The notes below the pieces were generated by a model, which had not been told where the DNA came from, did no database searches, and saw nothing but the letters and a program-made list of their open reading frames with translations. This document shows, piece by piece, positions 14,418 to 25,071 of a stretch of 64,000 nucleotides of DNA. The number at the start of each line of letters is the position of its first letter. The first letter of the stretch is position 1. Source of the stretch: Methylobacterium thuringiense (GTDB taxonomy: Bacteria > Pseudomonadota > Alphaproteobacteria > Rhizobiales > Beijerinckiaceae); assembly GCF_022179645.1 (NCBI RefSeq), contig NZ_BPRA01000009.1:176074-240073 (forward strand). Reading direction: 5' to 3'. The position numbers and the translations under genes are program-made.

Positions 14418-15671
14418 TCACCACAACAGCGCGTGCGGGTAGAATCGGATCGTGTCGCCCTGGCTCACCCCGGTCGCGTCATCCAAGAGTTCGGCGAGCC
14501 CGTCGCTCTCGGTCAGCGAGGTGAGGGCGGCGCTGCCGTCCTTCGGGTATTTCTGGGCCTCGACGACGCCGTCTGCCCCCGGCGCGACGCTGACGCGAAG
14601 ATATTCGCGGCGACCGGGTTTCTTGCGGTAACCGAACGCGGCGCGCACGGGCTGGGGTGTCGGCGGGGCCAGGGTCTGGCCGGCCAGCCGCGCGATCAGC
14701 GGGCGCACCACGAAAAGCAGCGTGACGTAGGCGGCAACGGGATTGCCCGGCAGTCCGACGAACGGCTTCCGGCCGATCTGGCCCATGGCGACGGGCCGGC
14801 CGGGCCGGATCGCGAGGCGCCAGAAAGACAGCCGCCCGACCGCCTCGACCGCCGCCTTCACATGATCCTCCTCGCCGACCGAGACGCCGCCGGAGGTGAC
14901 GATGAGGTCGTGATCCTCGGCTGCGGCAGCGAGCCGGCGTGCCAACGGCTCCGGCTCGTCTCGGAGAATGCCGAGATCCGCGACCGCGACCCCGAGGCGG
15001 CGCAGCAGAGCGCCGAGCATGACACGGTTCGAATCGTGGATCGCACCGGGGCGCAGGACCGTCCCCGGATCGGTCAGTTCGTCGCCGGTGGAGAAGAGGG
15101 CGACCCGTAGGGGGCTGCGCACCGCGAGGCCCTCGAAACCGGTGGCGGCGGCAAGTGCGAGATCCTGTGGCCTCAGACGACGGCCGGCGGGAATCACGAG
15201 ATCGCCGCGCGAGACATCCTCGCCGGCCCGGCGGCGGTTGGCGCCCGGCTTCAGCCCGGGGGGCAGGGCGATGCGGCTGCCCTCGGCGCGCACGTCCTCC
15301 TGCATGAACACGGTGTCGGCATCGCGCGGCATCGGGGCGCCGGTGAAGATGCGCACCGCCGTGTCGCCGGCGAGCACGCCCTCGGCCGAAACTCCCGCCG
15401 TCAGCCGGCCGCCCAGCGGCAGCACGGTCTCCCGGTCGGGCGCCAACGCCGCGTGACGCACGGCGTAGCCGTCGACGGCGGAGTTATCGAAGGGCGGCAG
15501 GTCGCCGGGAGCTCGGACATCCACGGCAGAGATGCGGCCGTCGGCCCGGGCGAGCGGCACCGTCTCGATGCCGGCGACCGTGCAGACGCGCCGCTCGACC
15601 AGCGCCACGGCCTCCTCGATGGTCATCGGCGCTTCGCCGGCGGCAAAGCAATCGTCACTCAACTGGGCCAT
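14418..15671 (-). CDS. moeA: Molybdopterin molybdenumtransferase
   Basis: A 417-aa cytoplasmic enzyme that inserts molybdate into adenylylated molybdopterin to form molybdenum cofactor. The N-terminus MAQLSDDCF is typical of alphaproteobacterial MoeA. Conserved segments are PFDNSAVDGYA (about 60-70), FSTGDEL, the SGGVSVGEEDHVK motif of the MogA-like domain, and GLPGNPVAAYV. Full length for the family. It supports molybdenum enzymes such as formate dehydrogenase, which methylotrophs use. No other moa/moe gene is adjacent. Confidence 0.96.
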   Translation of the reverse strand: MAQLSDDCFAAGEAPMTIEEAVALVERRVCTVAGIETVPLARADGRISAVDVRAPGDLPPFDNSAVDGYAVRHAALAPDRETVLPLGGRLTAGVSAEGVLAGDTAVRIFTGAPMPRDADTVFMQEDVRAEGSRIALPPGLKPGANRRRAGEDVSRGDLVIPAGRRLRPQDLALAAATGFEGLAVRSPLRVALFSTGDELTDPGTVLRPGAIHDSNRVMLGALLRRLGVAVADLGILRDEPEPLARRLAAAAEDHDLIVTSGGVSVGEEDHVKAAVEAVGRLSFWRLAIRPGRPVAMGQIGRKPFVGLPGNPVAAYVTLLFVVRPLIARLAGQTLAPPTPQPVRAAFGYRKKPGRREYLRVSVAPGADGVVEAQKYPKDGSAALTSLTESDGLAELLDDATGVSQGDTIRFYPHALLW

Positions 15672-15769
15672 TCTGCCGTGCGCGGATCCCGGACCGTGCG
15701 AAAATCGTCTTCGCGAAGATCGTCACGGTATCGGCGATGCCGACGATGCCGTCGAGACCACGCATGAGA

Positions 15770-15798
15770 AAGGCCCGACACGGCGAATGTCGGGCCTT
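15770..15798 (-). terminator. Terminator of the small transcription unit at 15904-15987
   Basis: AAGGCCCGACA-cggcgaa-TGTCGGGCCTT is an 11-bp perfect stem. Read on the minus strand it is followed by TTTCTC, typical of intrinsic termination, and it lies about 105 bases after the stop of the 27-codon frame. Confidence 0.65.
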
Positions 15799-15903
15799 CA
15801 GGCAGGGTCCACGCTTTCGGGTTCAAGGGTTCCCCGTGAGGATCGGGCCACCGTCGACGACCCTTAAGGTCGGTCGCGAGCGGCACTCGCCCTCCCGAAA
15901 GCC

Positions 15904-15987
15904 TCATCCCTGTCGGTACTGATTCGGTGGATCGTCCGCGTCACCGTCATCGGTGCGCGACGTTGAGAGAACGACAGAGTAACGCAT
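15904..15987 (-). CDS. 27-aa micro-protein with its own promoter and terminator
   Basis: The frame MRYSVVLSTSRT... has an ideal ribosome site (AAGGAGG, seven bases before ATG). A promoter-like pair TTGCCA-18-TAGCAT lies upstream (16082-16053, minus strand) and a strong hairpin terminator downstream (15770-15798). The peptide is polar with an acidic Asp-rich centre and no membrane segment. It matches no family known to me. The unit could instead be mainly a regulatory RNA. Confidence 0.5.
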   Translation of the reverse strand: MRYSVVLSTSRTDDGDADDPPNQYRQG

Positions 15988-16052
15988 AAGCGAACCTCCT
16001 TCATCTCTATCCATCAGCCGCCGCGACCGAAGCCTGCAGTGGCGATGACATG

Positions 16053-16082
16053 ATGCTAGGCCCTGATTCGGTGTCTTGGCAA
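16053..16082 (-). promoter_or_regulatory. Putative sigma-70-type promoter for the 27-aa unit
   Basis: On the minus strand TTGCCA (16082-16077) and TAGCAT (16058-16053) are separated by 18 bases. Position is about 65 bases before the start codon. Judged by eye only. Confidence 0.4.
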
Positions 16083-16149
16083 GGGTAGCCGGTGCACGGA
16101 AAGGTGATCCCCGTTCTCGGCAGAAATACCTCCCGTGGTATGGATAACG

Positions 16150-16178
16150 AAAAGGCACCCTTCATCGAAGGATGCCTT
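16150..16178 (-). terminator. Terminator after the 60-aa gene
   Basis: AAGGCA and CCTTC pair with GAAGG and TGCCTT around a 3-base loop, with one mismatch. On the minus strand the stem is followed by TTTTCG. It lies 30 bases after the stop of 16208-16390. Confidence 0.7.
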
Positions 16179-16207
16179 ATAAAGTATTCGTGTGGGGCGA
16201 AAGAGAT

Positions 16208-16390
16208 CTACGAGATCAGGTCGAGCTTGGCCGCCTGGACACCGCTCGCCCGGATCTGGTTCGGCAGGGACGCGTAATCCGGATACCCGGCCTCGCGTGC
16301 CATCGCGTCGAGCGCGGTCTTTTCGTCATGGGCGCTGCCTGTCCAGAGAACGGCGCCGCTGGTCTTCTGCTTGATCTGGAAAATGCTCAT
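16208..16390 (-). CDS. Small conserved-looking hypothetical protein
   Basis: A 60-aa protein, MSIFQIKQKTSGAVLWTGSAHDEKTALDAMAREAGYPDYASL... The pattern (two strands, then a helix and an A-x-x-x-G-Y-x-D-Y-x-x-L motif) looks like a small alpha/beta domain. The start at 16390 was chosen because the longer open frame adds Arg-rich non-coding-like sequence. A terminator follows. Function unknown; RND adaptor gene is divergent. Confidence 0.6.
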   Translation of the reverse strand: MSIFQIKQKTSGAVLWTGSAHDEKTALDAMAREAGYPDYASLPNQIRASGVQAAKLDLIS

Positions 16391-16599
16391 TCGACACCGT
16401 CCGGATAGATCGTGGTCTGGCTTCATCAACGTGCGGCCCATTGGCGGGTTGCACTGCACCCTTGCGATTGCTTGAGAAATTCCGGGTCCGCCATGGTAGC
16501 GTCGCCGCCGCGCAAGGCACGACACGGTCACGCCTTGAAAACGCCGGTCTGAGGCGGAACGAAAGGCTGGCGCGGGGTGCCCGTGAGCGAAGCATAGCG

Positions 16600-17823
16600 A
16601 TGACCCAGACCCGATTCCTCCCTCTGCTCACGGCGGCTCTGCTGGCAACCGCCTGCGCGCACGCCCTCGCGGCCGAGCCGGCGACCGTGCCGGATCCGGC
16701 CACGCTGCTGCCCGCCGTGAGCGTCGTGCCGGTCGAGACCCGCGAGATCGTCGAGCGTGCGGTGGTCACCGGCACGCTGGTCCCGCGCGACGAAATCCTG
16801 GTGGCGCCGGAGGTCGAGGGCCTGCGAATCACCGAACTCCTGGTGGAGGAGGGCGACACGGTCGCCAAGGGCCAGGTGCTCGCCCGCCTCTCCATGGAGA
16901 TGATCGAGACCTCGGAGGCCTCGAACGTCGCGGCGATCGCCCGCGCCGAGGCCGCGATCATCCAGGCTCGGAGCCAGATCGTTCAGATGGAGGCCGCCAA
17001 CGTCGAAGCGAAGCAGGCCCTGGAGCGCGCGCAGTCGTTGGTGAAGACGGGAAATGCCACGGCGGTGACGCTGGAGCAGCGCGTCTCGACGGCCCAGGGC
17101 GCCGAGGGCCGGCTGGCGGCGGCGAAGGGCGGTCTCGACGGGGCCAAGGCCGATCTCGCCACCGCGCGGGCGCAGGCCAAGGAGATCGCGCTGCGCCGGG
17201 CCCGCACCGAGATCCGGGCGCCCGAGGCCGGCATCGTCAACCGCCGCACGGCGCGCATCGGCGCCACCGCGACGGCCGTCGGCGAGCCGCTGTTCCGGCT
17301 GATCGCCCGCGGCGAGATCGAGCTGGAGGGCGAAGTGCCCGAGACGGCTTTGCCGCGCCTCTCCCCCGGCAACCCGGCCCGGCTCGCCCTCGACGAGACC
17401 CGCTCGCTCGGCGGTCGCGTCCGACGCATCTACCCGGAGGTCGACCGGCAGACGCGGCTCGGCAAGGTGCGCATCAGCCTCGATCCCGATCCGGCCCTGC
17501 ATATCGGCGCCTTCGCCCGCGGCACGGTGGAAGTCGCCCGCCGCACCGGCGCCTCGGTGCCGCTCGCGGCCGTGCTCTACGCCGCCGACGGCACCGCGAG
17601 CGTCCTCGTCGTCAGGGACGGCCGGGTCGAGGCGCGCAAGGTCGCCACCGGCCTGTCGGCCGAGGGCCTGACGGAGATCCGCTCCGGATTGAGCGCGGGC
17701 GACGTCGTGGTCTCTCGCGCTGGCTCGTTCCTGCGCGACGGCGACCGGGTCAGGCCGGTGCCGCCCAAGACGGCACAAGCTGCGGCGCAGGCCGCCGCCG
17801 ACGCCGTGTCCGGCAAACGCTGA
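16600..17823 (+). CDS. RND efflux periplasmic adaptor (membrane fusion protein)
   Basis: A 407-aa HlyD/AcrA-type adaptor that links an inner-membrane RND pump to an outer-membrane channel. It has an N-terminal signal peptide (about 1-25) and a biotinyl-lipoyl-like half-motif around VAPEVEGLRITELLVEEGD. A long alpha-hairpin with heptad Ala/Glu pattern (about 100-200) follows, then the second lipoyl half and a beta-barrel domain. The start at 16600 was chosen at the signal peptide; the frame is open upstream. It lies 11 bases before the pump gene, so they form an operon. No outer-membrane channel gene is adjacent. Substrate unknown. Confidence 0.92.
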   Translation: MTQTRFLPLLTAALLATACAHALAAEPATVPDPATLLPAVSVVPVETREIVERAVVTGTLVPRDEILVAPEVEGLRITELLVEEGDTVAKGQVLARLSMEMIETSEASNVAAIARAEAAIIQARSQIVQMEAANVEAKQALERAQSLVKTGNATAVTLEQRVSTAQGAEGRLAAAKGGLDGAKADLATARAQAKEIALRRARTEIRAPEAGIVNRRTARIGATATAVGEPLFRLIARGEIELEGEVPETALPRLSPGNPARLALDETRSLGGRVRRIYPEVDRQTRLGKVRISLDPDPALHIGAFARGTVEVARRTGASVPLAAVLYAADGTASVLVVRDGRVEARKVATGLSAEGLTEIRSGLSAGDVVVSRAGSFLRDGDRVRPVPPKTAQAAAQAAADAVSGKR

Positions 17824-17834
17824 GGCGATCGACC

Positions 17835-20800
17835 ATGCGCCTCAACGTCTCCGCCTGGGCGATCCGAAACCCGATCTCGCCGCTCGTCCTGTTCATGGTC
17901 CTGACGGTGCTGGGGCTCGTCAGCTTCCGCTCCCTGCCGATCACGCGCTTCCCGAACATCGACATTCCGATCGTCTCGGTGACGATCACGCAGTCCGGCG
18001 CCGCCCCCTCAGAGCTTCAGACCCAGGTCACCAAGTGGGTCGAGGACGCGGTCTCGGGCGTGAAGGGCGTCAAGCACGTCATCTCCAACATCGCCGAGGG
18101 TGTCTCGACGACGACGATCGAATTCCGCCTGGAGGTGAACCAGGATCGCGCCGTCAACGACGTGAAGGAAGCGATCTCGAAGATCCGCATCAACCTGCCG
18201 CGCACGATCGACGAGCCGATCATCCAGCGCGTCGAGATCGCCGGCCTGCCGATCATGGTCTACGGCGCCTCGGCCCCTGCGATGACGCCCGAGGACCTGT
18301 CCTGGTTCGTCGAGGACGTGGTCGCGCGCCAGGTCCAGGGCGTGAAGGGCGTCGGCGGGGTCGAGCGTCTCGGCGGCGTGGCGCGCGAGATCCGCATCAC
18401 CCTGAAGCCCGACCGGCTGCTGGCGCTCGGCATCACCGCGGCCGACGTGAACCGTCAGGTGCGCCTGACCTCCGCCGACATGGCGGGCGGGCGCGGCGAG
18501 CTCGGGGGCGGCGAACAGTCGATCCGGACGCTCGGCGCCTCGGCGAGCCTAGAGACGCTCGCGGCCACGTCCATCGTGCTCCCGAACAGCCGCAAGGTCC
18601 GGCTCGACGAGTTGGCGACCCTCGTCGACTCGGCCGAGGAGCCGCGCACCTTCGCCCGCTTCAACGGCGAGCCGGTGGTGGGCTTCGCTATCTCGCGATC
18701 GAGCGGCGCCTCCGACGCCGAGGTCTCGGTGAACGTCGCGGCGAAGATCGAGGAGTTGCACAAGGCCAATCCGGGCGTGCACTTCGACATCCTCGACACG
18801 AGCGTCGTCAACACGATCGGCAACTACCATTCGGCGATGATGGCGCTGCTGGAAGGCTCGGCGCTGGCCGTCGTCGTGGTGTTCCTGTTCCTGCGCGACA
18901 TGCGCGCCACCCTGATCGCGGCGATCGCGCTGCCGCTCTCGGTGCTGCCGACCTTCTGGGCGATGAGCGCGCTCGGCTTCTCGCTGAACGCGGTCAGCCT
19001 GCTCGCGATCACGCTGGTGACCGGCATCCTCGTCGATGACGCGATCGTGGAGATCGAGAACATCGTCCGGCACATGCGCATGGGCAAATCCCCGTTCCGC
19101 GCGGCGCTCGAGGCGGCCGACGAGATCGGGCTCGCGGTCATCGCGATCACGGCGACCATCATCGCGATCTTCGCGCCCGTCTCCTTCATGCCGGGCATCG
19201 CCGGGCAGTATTTCAAGCAGTTCGGGCTCACCATCGCGGTGGCGGTGTTCATGTCGCTGCTGGTCGCCCGCCTGCTGACGCCGCTGCTCGCCGCCTACTT
19301 CCTGCGCGATTCCGGCCACGAGGAGCACGAGGGCCCGGTGCTGCGCGCCTATGGCCGCGTGGTGGCCTGGTCGGTGCGGCACAAGTTCATCACGCTCTTC
19401 CTCGGCCTCGTCTGCTTCGCCGGTTCGATCATGTCCGCCGGGCTGCTGCCGGCGGGCTTCATCCCGGCCGAGGACGCGGCCCGCACGATGTTCGTGGTCG
19501 AACTGCCGCCGGGCGCCAGGCTCGACGACACAAGGCGCGTCACCGACGAGATCGTCGAGACCATCCGCAAGATGCCCGAGGTCCGCTCCGTCTTCGTCGA
19601 CGGCGGTCGCCAGCTTCCGGGCAAGAAGGAGGTCCGGCTCGCGAGCCTGACCATCAACCTGACCCCGAAGAACGAGCGCCATCTCACGCAGAAGCAGGTC
19701 GACGGCAGGATCGCCGAAATCCTGCGCGAGGTGCCCGACATCCGGTTCTGGGCGCTGCAGGAAGGCGGCCAGCGCGAATTCGCCCTGATCGTCGCCGGCA
19801 ACGACAAGGACGTCGTCACCGAGATCGCCGCGCGACTGCAGCGCGAGGCGGCGGGCGTGCCGCACCTCGTCAACGTGATGTCGACCGCGCCCCTCGACCG
19901 CACCGAGATCCGCATCAGCCCGAAGCCCGGCATCGCGGCCGATCTCGGCGTCTCGACCGACCTCATCGCCGAGACGGTGCGCGTCGGCACGATCGGCGAC
20001 ATCGCGGCCAACCTCGCCAAGTTCAACGCCAAGGACCGGCAGGTGCCGATCCGGGTACAGTTCCCGGATTCCCTGCGCGGCAAGCTCGAGGAGCTCGGCG
20101 CCCTGAAGGTTCCGGTGAAGGCCGGCGCCGCCGTGCCGCTCGCCACGGTGGCCGACATCACGCTGGGGCGCGGCCCCACCGCGATCGACCGCTACGACCG
20201 CCAGGTGCGCGTGGCGATCGAGGCCGACCTGATGGGCTCGGATGCGCTGAGCGAACTGATCGACCAAGTCATGGCCCTGCCAGCCGCGCAGAACCTGCCC
20301 GAGGGCGTCACCATCAAGCAGACGGGCGACGCCGAGATCATGGGCGAGGTCTTCGGCGGCTTCGCCATGGCCATGGGCGCCGGCCTGATGATGGTGTTCG
20401 GCGTGCTGGTGCTGCTGTTCGGCAACTTCCTGCAGCCGCTCACCATCCTGTTCTCGCTGCCGCTCTCCATCGGCGGCGCGATCCTCGGCCTGCTGATCTG
20501 CCACATGCCGATCTCGATGCCGGTCGTCATCGGCATCCTGATGCTGATGGGCGTGGTGACCAAGAACGCGATCATGCTCGTCGACTTCGCCATCGAGGAG
20601 ATGGCGCGGGGCGTCGACCGCGTCACCGCGATCACCGATGCCGGTCGCAAGCGTGCCCGACCCATCGTGATGACCACGATCGCCATGGCCGCCGGCATGG
20701 TCCCGTCCGCCATGGCGCTGGGCATCGGCGGCGAGTTCCGTGCCCCCATGGCGGTGGCGGTGATCGGCGGGCTGATCGTCTCGACCGGCCTGTCGCTGAT

Positions 20801-20972
20801 CTTCGTGCCGGCGATCTTCATCCTGGTCGACGACCTGTCGCGCCTGTTCGTGCGCCTGTTCGCCCGCTTCGTCGGCGAGCGCGACGACCCGGAAGACGAG
20901 ATCGGCTACGTGCCGCCGGGCCAAGCCGCGAACGAGCCGGGAGTCTATGGACCGCGCATAGCGGCGGAGTAG
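17835..20972 (+). CDS. RND efflux transporter, permease subunit (AcrB/MdtB-like)
   Basis: A 1045-aa inner-membrane proton-driven pump of the hydrophobe/amphiphile efflux (HAE-1-like) class. The N-terminal first membrane helix (NPISPLVLFMVLTVLGLVSF) is followed by the large periplasmic loop. The TM2-TM6 block contains VTGILVDDAIVEIENI, which carries the conserved Asp pair of the proton relay. The second repeat includes the TM10-12 block (GVVTKNAIMLVDFAIE). Length is normal for the family. It is co-transcribed with the adaptor. Drugs, solvents or metabolites are possible substrates; the sequence does not specify. Confidence 0.95.
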   Translation: MRLNVSAWAIRNPISPLVLFMVLTVLGLVSFRSLPITRFPNIDIPIVSVTITQSGAAPSELQTQVTKWVEDAVSGVKGVKHVISNIAEGVSTTTIEFRLEVNQDRAVNDVKEAISKIRINLPRTIDEPIIQRVEIAGLPIMVYGASAPAMTPEDLSWFVEDVVARQVQGVKGVGGVERLGGVAREIRITLKPDRLLALGITAADVNRQVRLTSADMAGGRGELGGGEQSIRTLGASASLETLAATSIVLPNSRKVRLDELATLVDSAEEPRTFARFNGEPVVGFAISRSSGASDAEVSVNVAAKIEELHKANPGVHFDILDTSVVNTIGNYHSAMMALLEGSALAVVVVFLFLRDMRATLIAAIALPLSVLPTFWAMSALGFSLNAVSLLAITLVTGILVDDAIVEIENIVRHMRMGKSPFRAALEAADEIGLAVIAITATIIAIFAPVSFMPGIAGQYFKQFGLTIAVAVFMSLLVARLLTPLLAAYFLRDSGHEEHEGPVLRAYGRVVAWSVRHKFITLFLGLVCFAGSIMSAGLLPAGFIPAEDAARTMFVVELPPGARLDDTRRVTDEIVETIRKMPEVRSVFVDGGRQLPGKKEVRLASLTINLTPKNERHLTQKQVDGRIAEILREVPDIRFWALQEGGQREFALIVAGNDKDVVTEIAARLQREAAGVPHLVNVMSTAPLDRTEIRISPKPGIAADLGVSTDLIAETVRVGTIGDIAANLAKFNAKDRQVPIRVQFPDSLRGKLEELGALKVPVKAGAAVPLATVADITLGRGPTAIDRYDRQVRVAIEADLMGSDALSELIDQVMALPAAQNLPEGVTIKQTGDAEIMGEVFGGFAMAMGAGLMMVFGVLVLLFGNFLQPLTILFSLPLSIGGAILGLLICHMPISMPVVIGILMLMGVVTKNAIMLVDFAIEEMARGVDRVTAITDAGRKRARPIVMTTIAMAAGMVPSAMALGIGGEFRAPMAVAVIGGLIVSTGLSLIFVPAIFILVDDLSRLFVRLFARFVGERDDPEDEIGYVPPGQAANEPGVYGPRIAAE

Positions 20973-21131
20973 ACCCGCTTGCCAAGACTGGGCTGCCGAG
21001 GTGTCATCTCTGACGAGACGATGCGTCGCAGCGTTGATGGTTCGGAAACCAGCCCGGGTTATTCTGCCCCTCACCCAAGCGGATCCGACGTCCCGTCCAG
21101 GCTCCGGGGCGAATGGGCGTATGACGGCCCC

Positions 21132-22268
<1,137 letters not shown>

Positions 22269-22413
22269 CGAATGGGCGGATAGGTTGGCGGGAGACGTCA
22301 GGCGGTGGATTCCGCGTCTAGCGCGCTTTCCGGCCGGGCGGATGCCGGCCCCTCGAAGGAAAGCGTGTCGAAGCAGAGGCTTAGAGCCGTATCCACGCCT
22401 GCCCCGGTTCTTC

Positions 22414-23595
22414 ATGCGCGACAATCCCCTGACCTACAGCCTGCCACGCTGGCGCTTCACGCGCTGGCTCGCGGATGCCGGTCGCGACGTCCCGCAGGAC
22501 ATCCGGGTCGCCCTCATCGGCAGCCTCTACGGAACGCTGCCGATCTTCCTGGGCGGCGTTGCCAACACCATCGGCGTGGCGGTGCTGATCGCGTTCCGCA
22601 TCCCCCACCCGCACGTCCTCGCCTGGGTCTCGTTCGAGGTCGCGATCTGCCTGATCCGGCTGGTCGTCCTGATCGCCGCGCGCCGCGCCGCCGCGGCCGG
22701 ACGCAGCACGCCGACGGACGTCTCCCTGCTGCTGGCCCTGGCCTGGTCGTTGAGCCTCGGCGTCGGCGCCCTGGTCTGCCTCGAAAGCGGCGACTGGGTC
22801 GCCACGACGCTCTCCTGCCTCTCGGCGGCCGGCATGGTGGGCGGAACCTGCTTCCGGAACTTCGCGGCGCCGCGGCTCACGGCGATGATGATCGCCCTGA
22901 CGCTGGGGCCGATCTGCATCGGGGCCGCCATCGCCGGCGAGCCGATCCTGTATCTCAGCTTCCTGCAGCTGCCGTTCTACATGCTGGCCATGACCATGGC
23001 GGCGCACAAGCTCAACCGGATGATGGTCACGACGATGCGGGCCGAGCGCGAGAACGGGTTTCGCGCCCACCACGACGCTCTCACCGGCCTGCCGAACCGC
23101 TCCGGCCTCAGCGCAGCGATGGCGACGATGCAGGCCATCCCGCGCGGACCGGTCGGACTGCTCTTTCTCGACCTCGACGGCTTCAAGGCCGTCAACGACA
23201 CCCATGGCCATGTCGTGGGCGACCGGCTCCTGCAGATGGTCGCCGACCGCCTGCGCGAGGAGACGGCCTTCGGCGATCTCGTGGCGCGGATCGGCGGCGA
23301 CGAGTTCGTGGTGCTGAGCGAGGGCAGGGGCCGCGCGGACCTGATCGGCCTCGGCGAACGCCTGATCGCGCGGATCTCGGAACCCTATGCCTGCGGCCCC
23401 GACGCGCCTGCGCAGATCGGCGTCAGCATCGGCATCGCCCAGCGCCCGGACCACGGCGAGGACATGTCGAGCCTGCTCCAGGCCGCCGACCGGGCGCTCT
23501 ACCGCTCGAAATCCATGGGCAAGGGCCTCTGCACGCTCGCGACCCGCAAGGGCCGCGACGCCGCCGAGCCGTCCGAATCCCGCCGCTCGGCCTGA
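22414..23595 (+). CDS. Membrane-bound diguanylate cyclase (GGDEF)
   Basis: A 393-aa protein. About six hydrophobic segments (roughly 40-200) form the membrane part. The C-terminal GGDEF domain starts after a short linker helix (about 205-220), with DLDGFKAVNDTHGH for metal/substrate binding and the signature G294-G-D-E-F298 intact, so it should synthesise c-di-GMP. The ATG at 22414 lies at the start of the coding-like region; the open frame upstream overlaps the HD-GYP gene in another frame. No RxxD inhibition site was spotted at the usual place. Confidence 0.9.
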   Translation: MRDNPLTYSLPRWRFTRWLADAGRDVPQDIRVALIGSLYGTLPIFLGGVANTIGVAVLIAFRIPHPHVLAWVSFEVAICLIRLVVLIAARRAAAAGRSTPTDVSLLLALAWSLSLGVGALVCLESGDWVATTLSCLSAAGMVGGTCFRNFAAPRLTAMMIALTLGPICIGAAIAGEPILYLSFLQLPFYMLAMTMAAHKLNRMMVTTMRAERENGFRAHHDALTGLPNRSGLSAAMATMQAIPRGPVGLLFLDLDGFKAVNDTHGHVVGDRLLQMVADRLREETAFGDLVARIGGDEFVVLSEGRGRADLIGLGERLIARISEPYACGPDAPAQIGVSIGIAQRPDHGEDMSSLLQAADRALYRSKSMGKGLCTLATRKGRDAAEPSESRRSA

Positions 23596-23754
23596 CCCGC
23601 GCCAGCCGCCGATACAACCACGACGTCAACGCCCGGGAGGCCCGATCGCGGCGGCCGCGCCATGCCGACCGGGAAAGTCCCGGTATGCGCCAGGATGCGC
23701 GACGGGGCATGCACCGGGACGCGGCACGGGCAACCCGCTCGGCGGAACCGGCCG

Positions 23755-25071
23755 CTACCGCCCGGAACCCGCCCCGTTCCGTAAAGCGAGCAGTTCCGCG
23801 AACCGCGCCACCAGCCGCCGGCCGACCTCGTCCTTGTCGAGCTTGGGCCAGGTCTCGACGCCGCCATCGCGGGAGACGAGATGCACGGTGTTGTCGGACC
23901 CGCCCATCACGCCGCCCGCAGGCGAGACGTCGTTGGCCACCAACAGGTCGCAGCCCTTTTTCGCGAGCTTCCTGTGAGCGTTCTCGAGCACCGTGTCGGT
24001 CTCGGCGGCGAAACCGACGACGAGGGGCGGGCGGCCCTCGCTGCGCCGGGCGATGGTCGCGAGGACGTCGGGATTCTCGACGAGGGCGAGCGGGGGCACG
24101 GCGGCGCCGTCCTTCTTGATCTTGCCGTCGCGGGCCTCCGCCGGGCGCCAGTCGCCGACGGCGGCGGCGAACACCGCGATGTCGGCCGGCAGCGCCGCCT
24201 CGACGGCCGCCAGCATCTCGCGCGCGGTCTCGACGCGAACTACCGCGACGCCCGCCGGGTCGGCGAGCGCCACCGGCCCCGACACCAGCGTCACCCGCGC
24301 CCCGGCCGCCGCCGCCGCCGCGGCGATGGCGTGGCCCTGCCGGCCGGAGGAGCGGTTGGCGAGGTAGCGCACCGGATCGATCGGCTCATGCGTCGGGCCC
24401 GAGGTGACGAGCACCGTCTTACCTGCCAGAGGCCCCTTGCCCGCCAGAGGCCCCTGGCCGGCCAGTGCCCCCGCCGGCGCCCGCCCGGCGAGGAACCCGA
24501 AACCGCCGCGCTCTTCCCGCGCGGCGAGCAGGGCTTCGAGCGCGTCGGCGATCTCGTGCGGCTCGGCCATGCGGCCGGGCCCGTATTCCGCCTCGGCCAT
24601 GGCGCCGTCGTTGGGGCCGACGACCGCCACGCCGTCGCCGGCCAACGTCGCGAGGTTCCGCCGCGTCGCCGGATGCGCCCACATCCGCACGTTCATCGCC
24701 GGTGCGATCAGGATCGGCAGGGTCGTCGCGAGCAGCACCGTGGCGGCGAGGTCCGGCGCGTGGCCGCCGGCCATCTTCGCCATCAGGTCGGCGGTGGCGG
24801 GGGCGACCACGATGGCGTCGGCGTCCCGCGCCAGGCGGATATGCCCGATCTCGGCCTCGTCCGCCCGGTCGAACAGGTCGGTATGCGCGCGAGCCCCGGC
24901 GAGCGCCGCGGCAGCGAGCGGCGTCACGAATTCCTGGGCCGCCTTGGTCAGGATAGGCCGCACGGCGGCGCCCCGCTCGCGCAGGCGGCGGATCAGGTCG
25001 AGCGATTTGTAGGCCGCGATGCCGCCGCCGATGACGAGGAGGATGCGGCGGCCGCCGAGGGACTGGGACAT
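23755..25071 (-). CDS. coaBC: Bifunctional phosphopantothenoylcysteine decarboxylase / phosphopantothenate-cysteine ligase
   Basis: A 438-aa enzyme for two steps of coenzyme A synthesis. The CoaC flavoprotein half (about 1-190) has the GGGIAAYKSLDL start, an active-site His in the IGHIRLA stretch, APAMNVRMW and the substrate-clamp region. The CoaB half (about 215-438) begins KTVLVTSGPTHEPIDPVRYL and carries NRSSGRQG and the VGFAAET motif. The linker contains three near-identical LAG(Q/K)GP repeats encoded by an 18-base tandem repeat (about 24420-24470). The gene follows ubiE-ubiB, an order common in alphaproteobacteria. Confidence 0.96.
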   Translation of the reverse strand: MSQSLGGRRILLVIGGGIAAYKSLDLIRRLRERGAAVRPILTKAAQEFVTPLAAAALAGARAHTDLFDRADEAEIGHIRLARDADAIVVAPATADLMAKMAGGHAPDLAATVLLATTLPILIAPAMNVRMWAHPATRRNLATLAGDGVAVVGPNDGAMAEAEYGPGRMAEPHEIADALEALLAAREERGGFGFLAGRAPAGALAGQGPLAGKGPLAGKTVLVTSGPTHEPIDPVRYLANRSSGRQGHAIAAAAAAAGARVTLVSGPVALADPAGVAVVRVETAREMLAAVEAALPADIAVFAAAVGDWRPAEARDGKIKKDGAAVPPLALVENPDVLATIARRSEGRPPLVVGFAAETDTVLENAHRKLAKKGCDLLVANDVSPAGGVMGGSDNTVHLVSRDGGVETWPKLDKDEVGRRLVARFAELLALRNGAGSGR

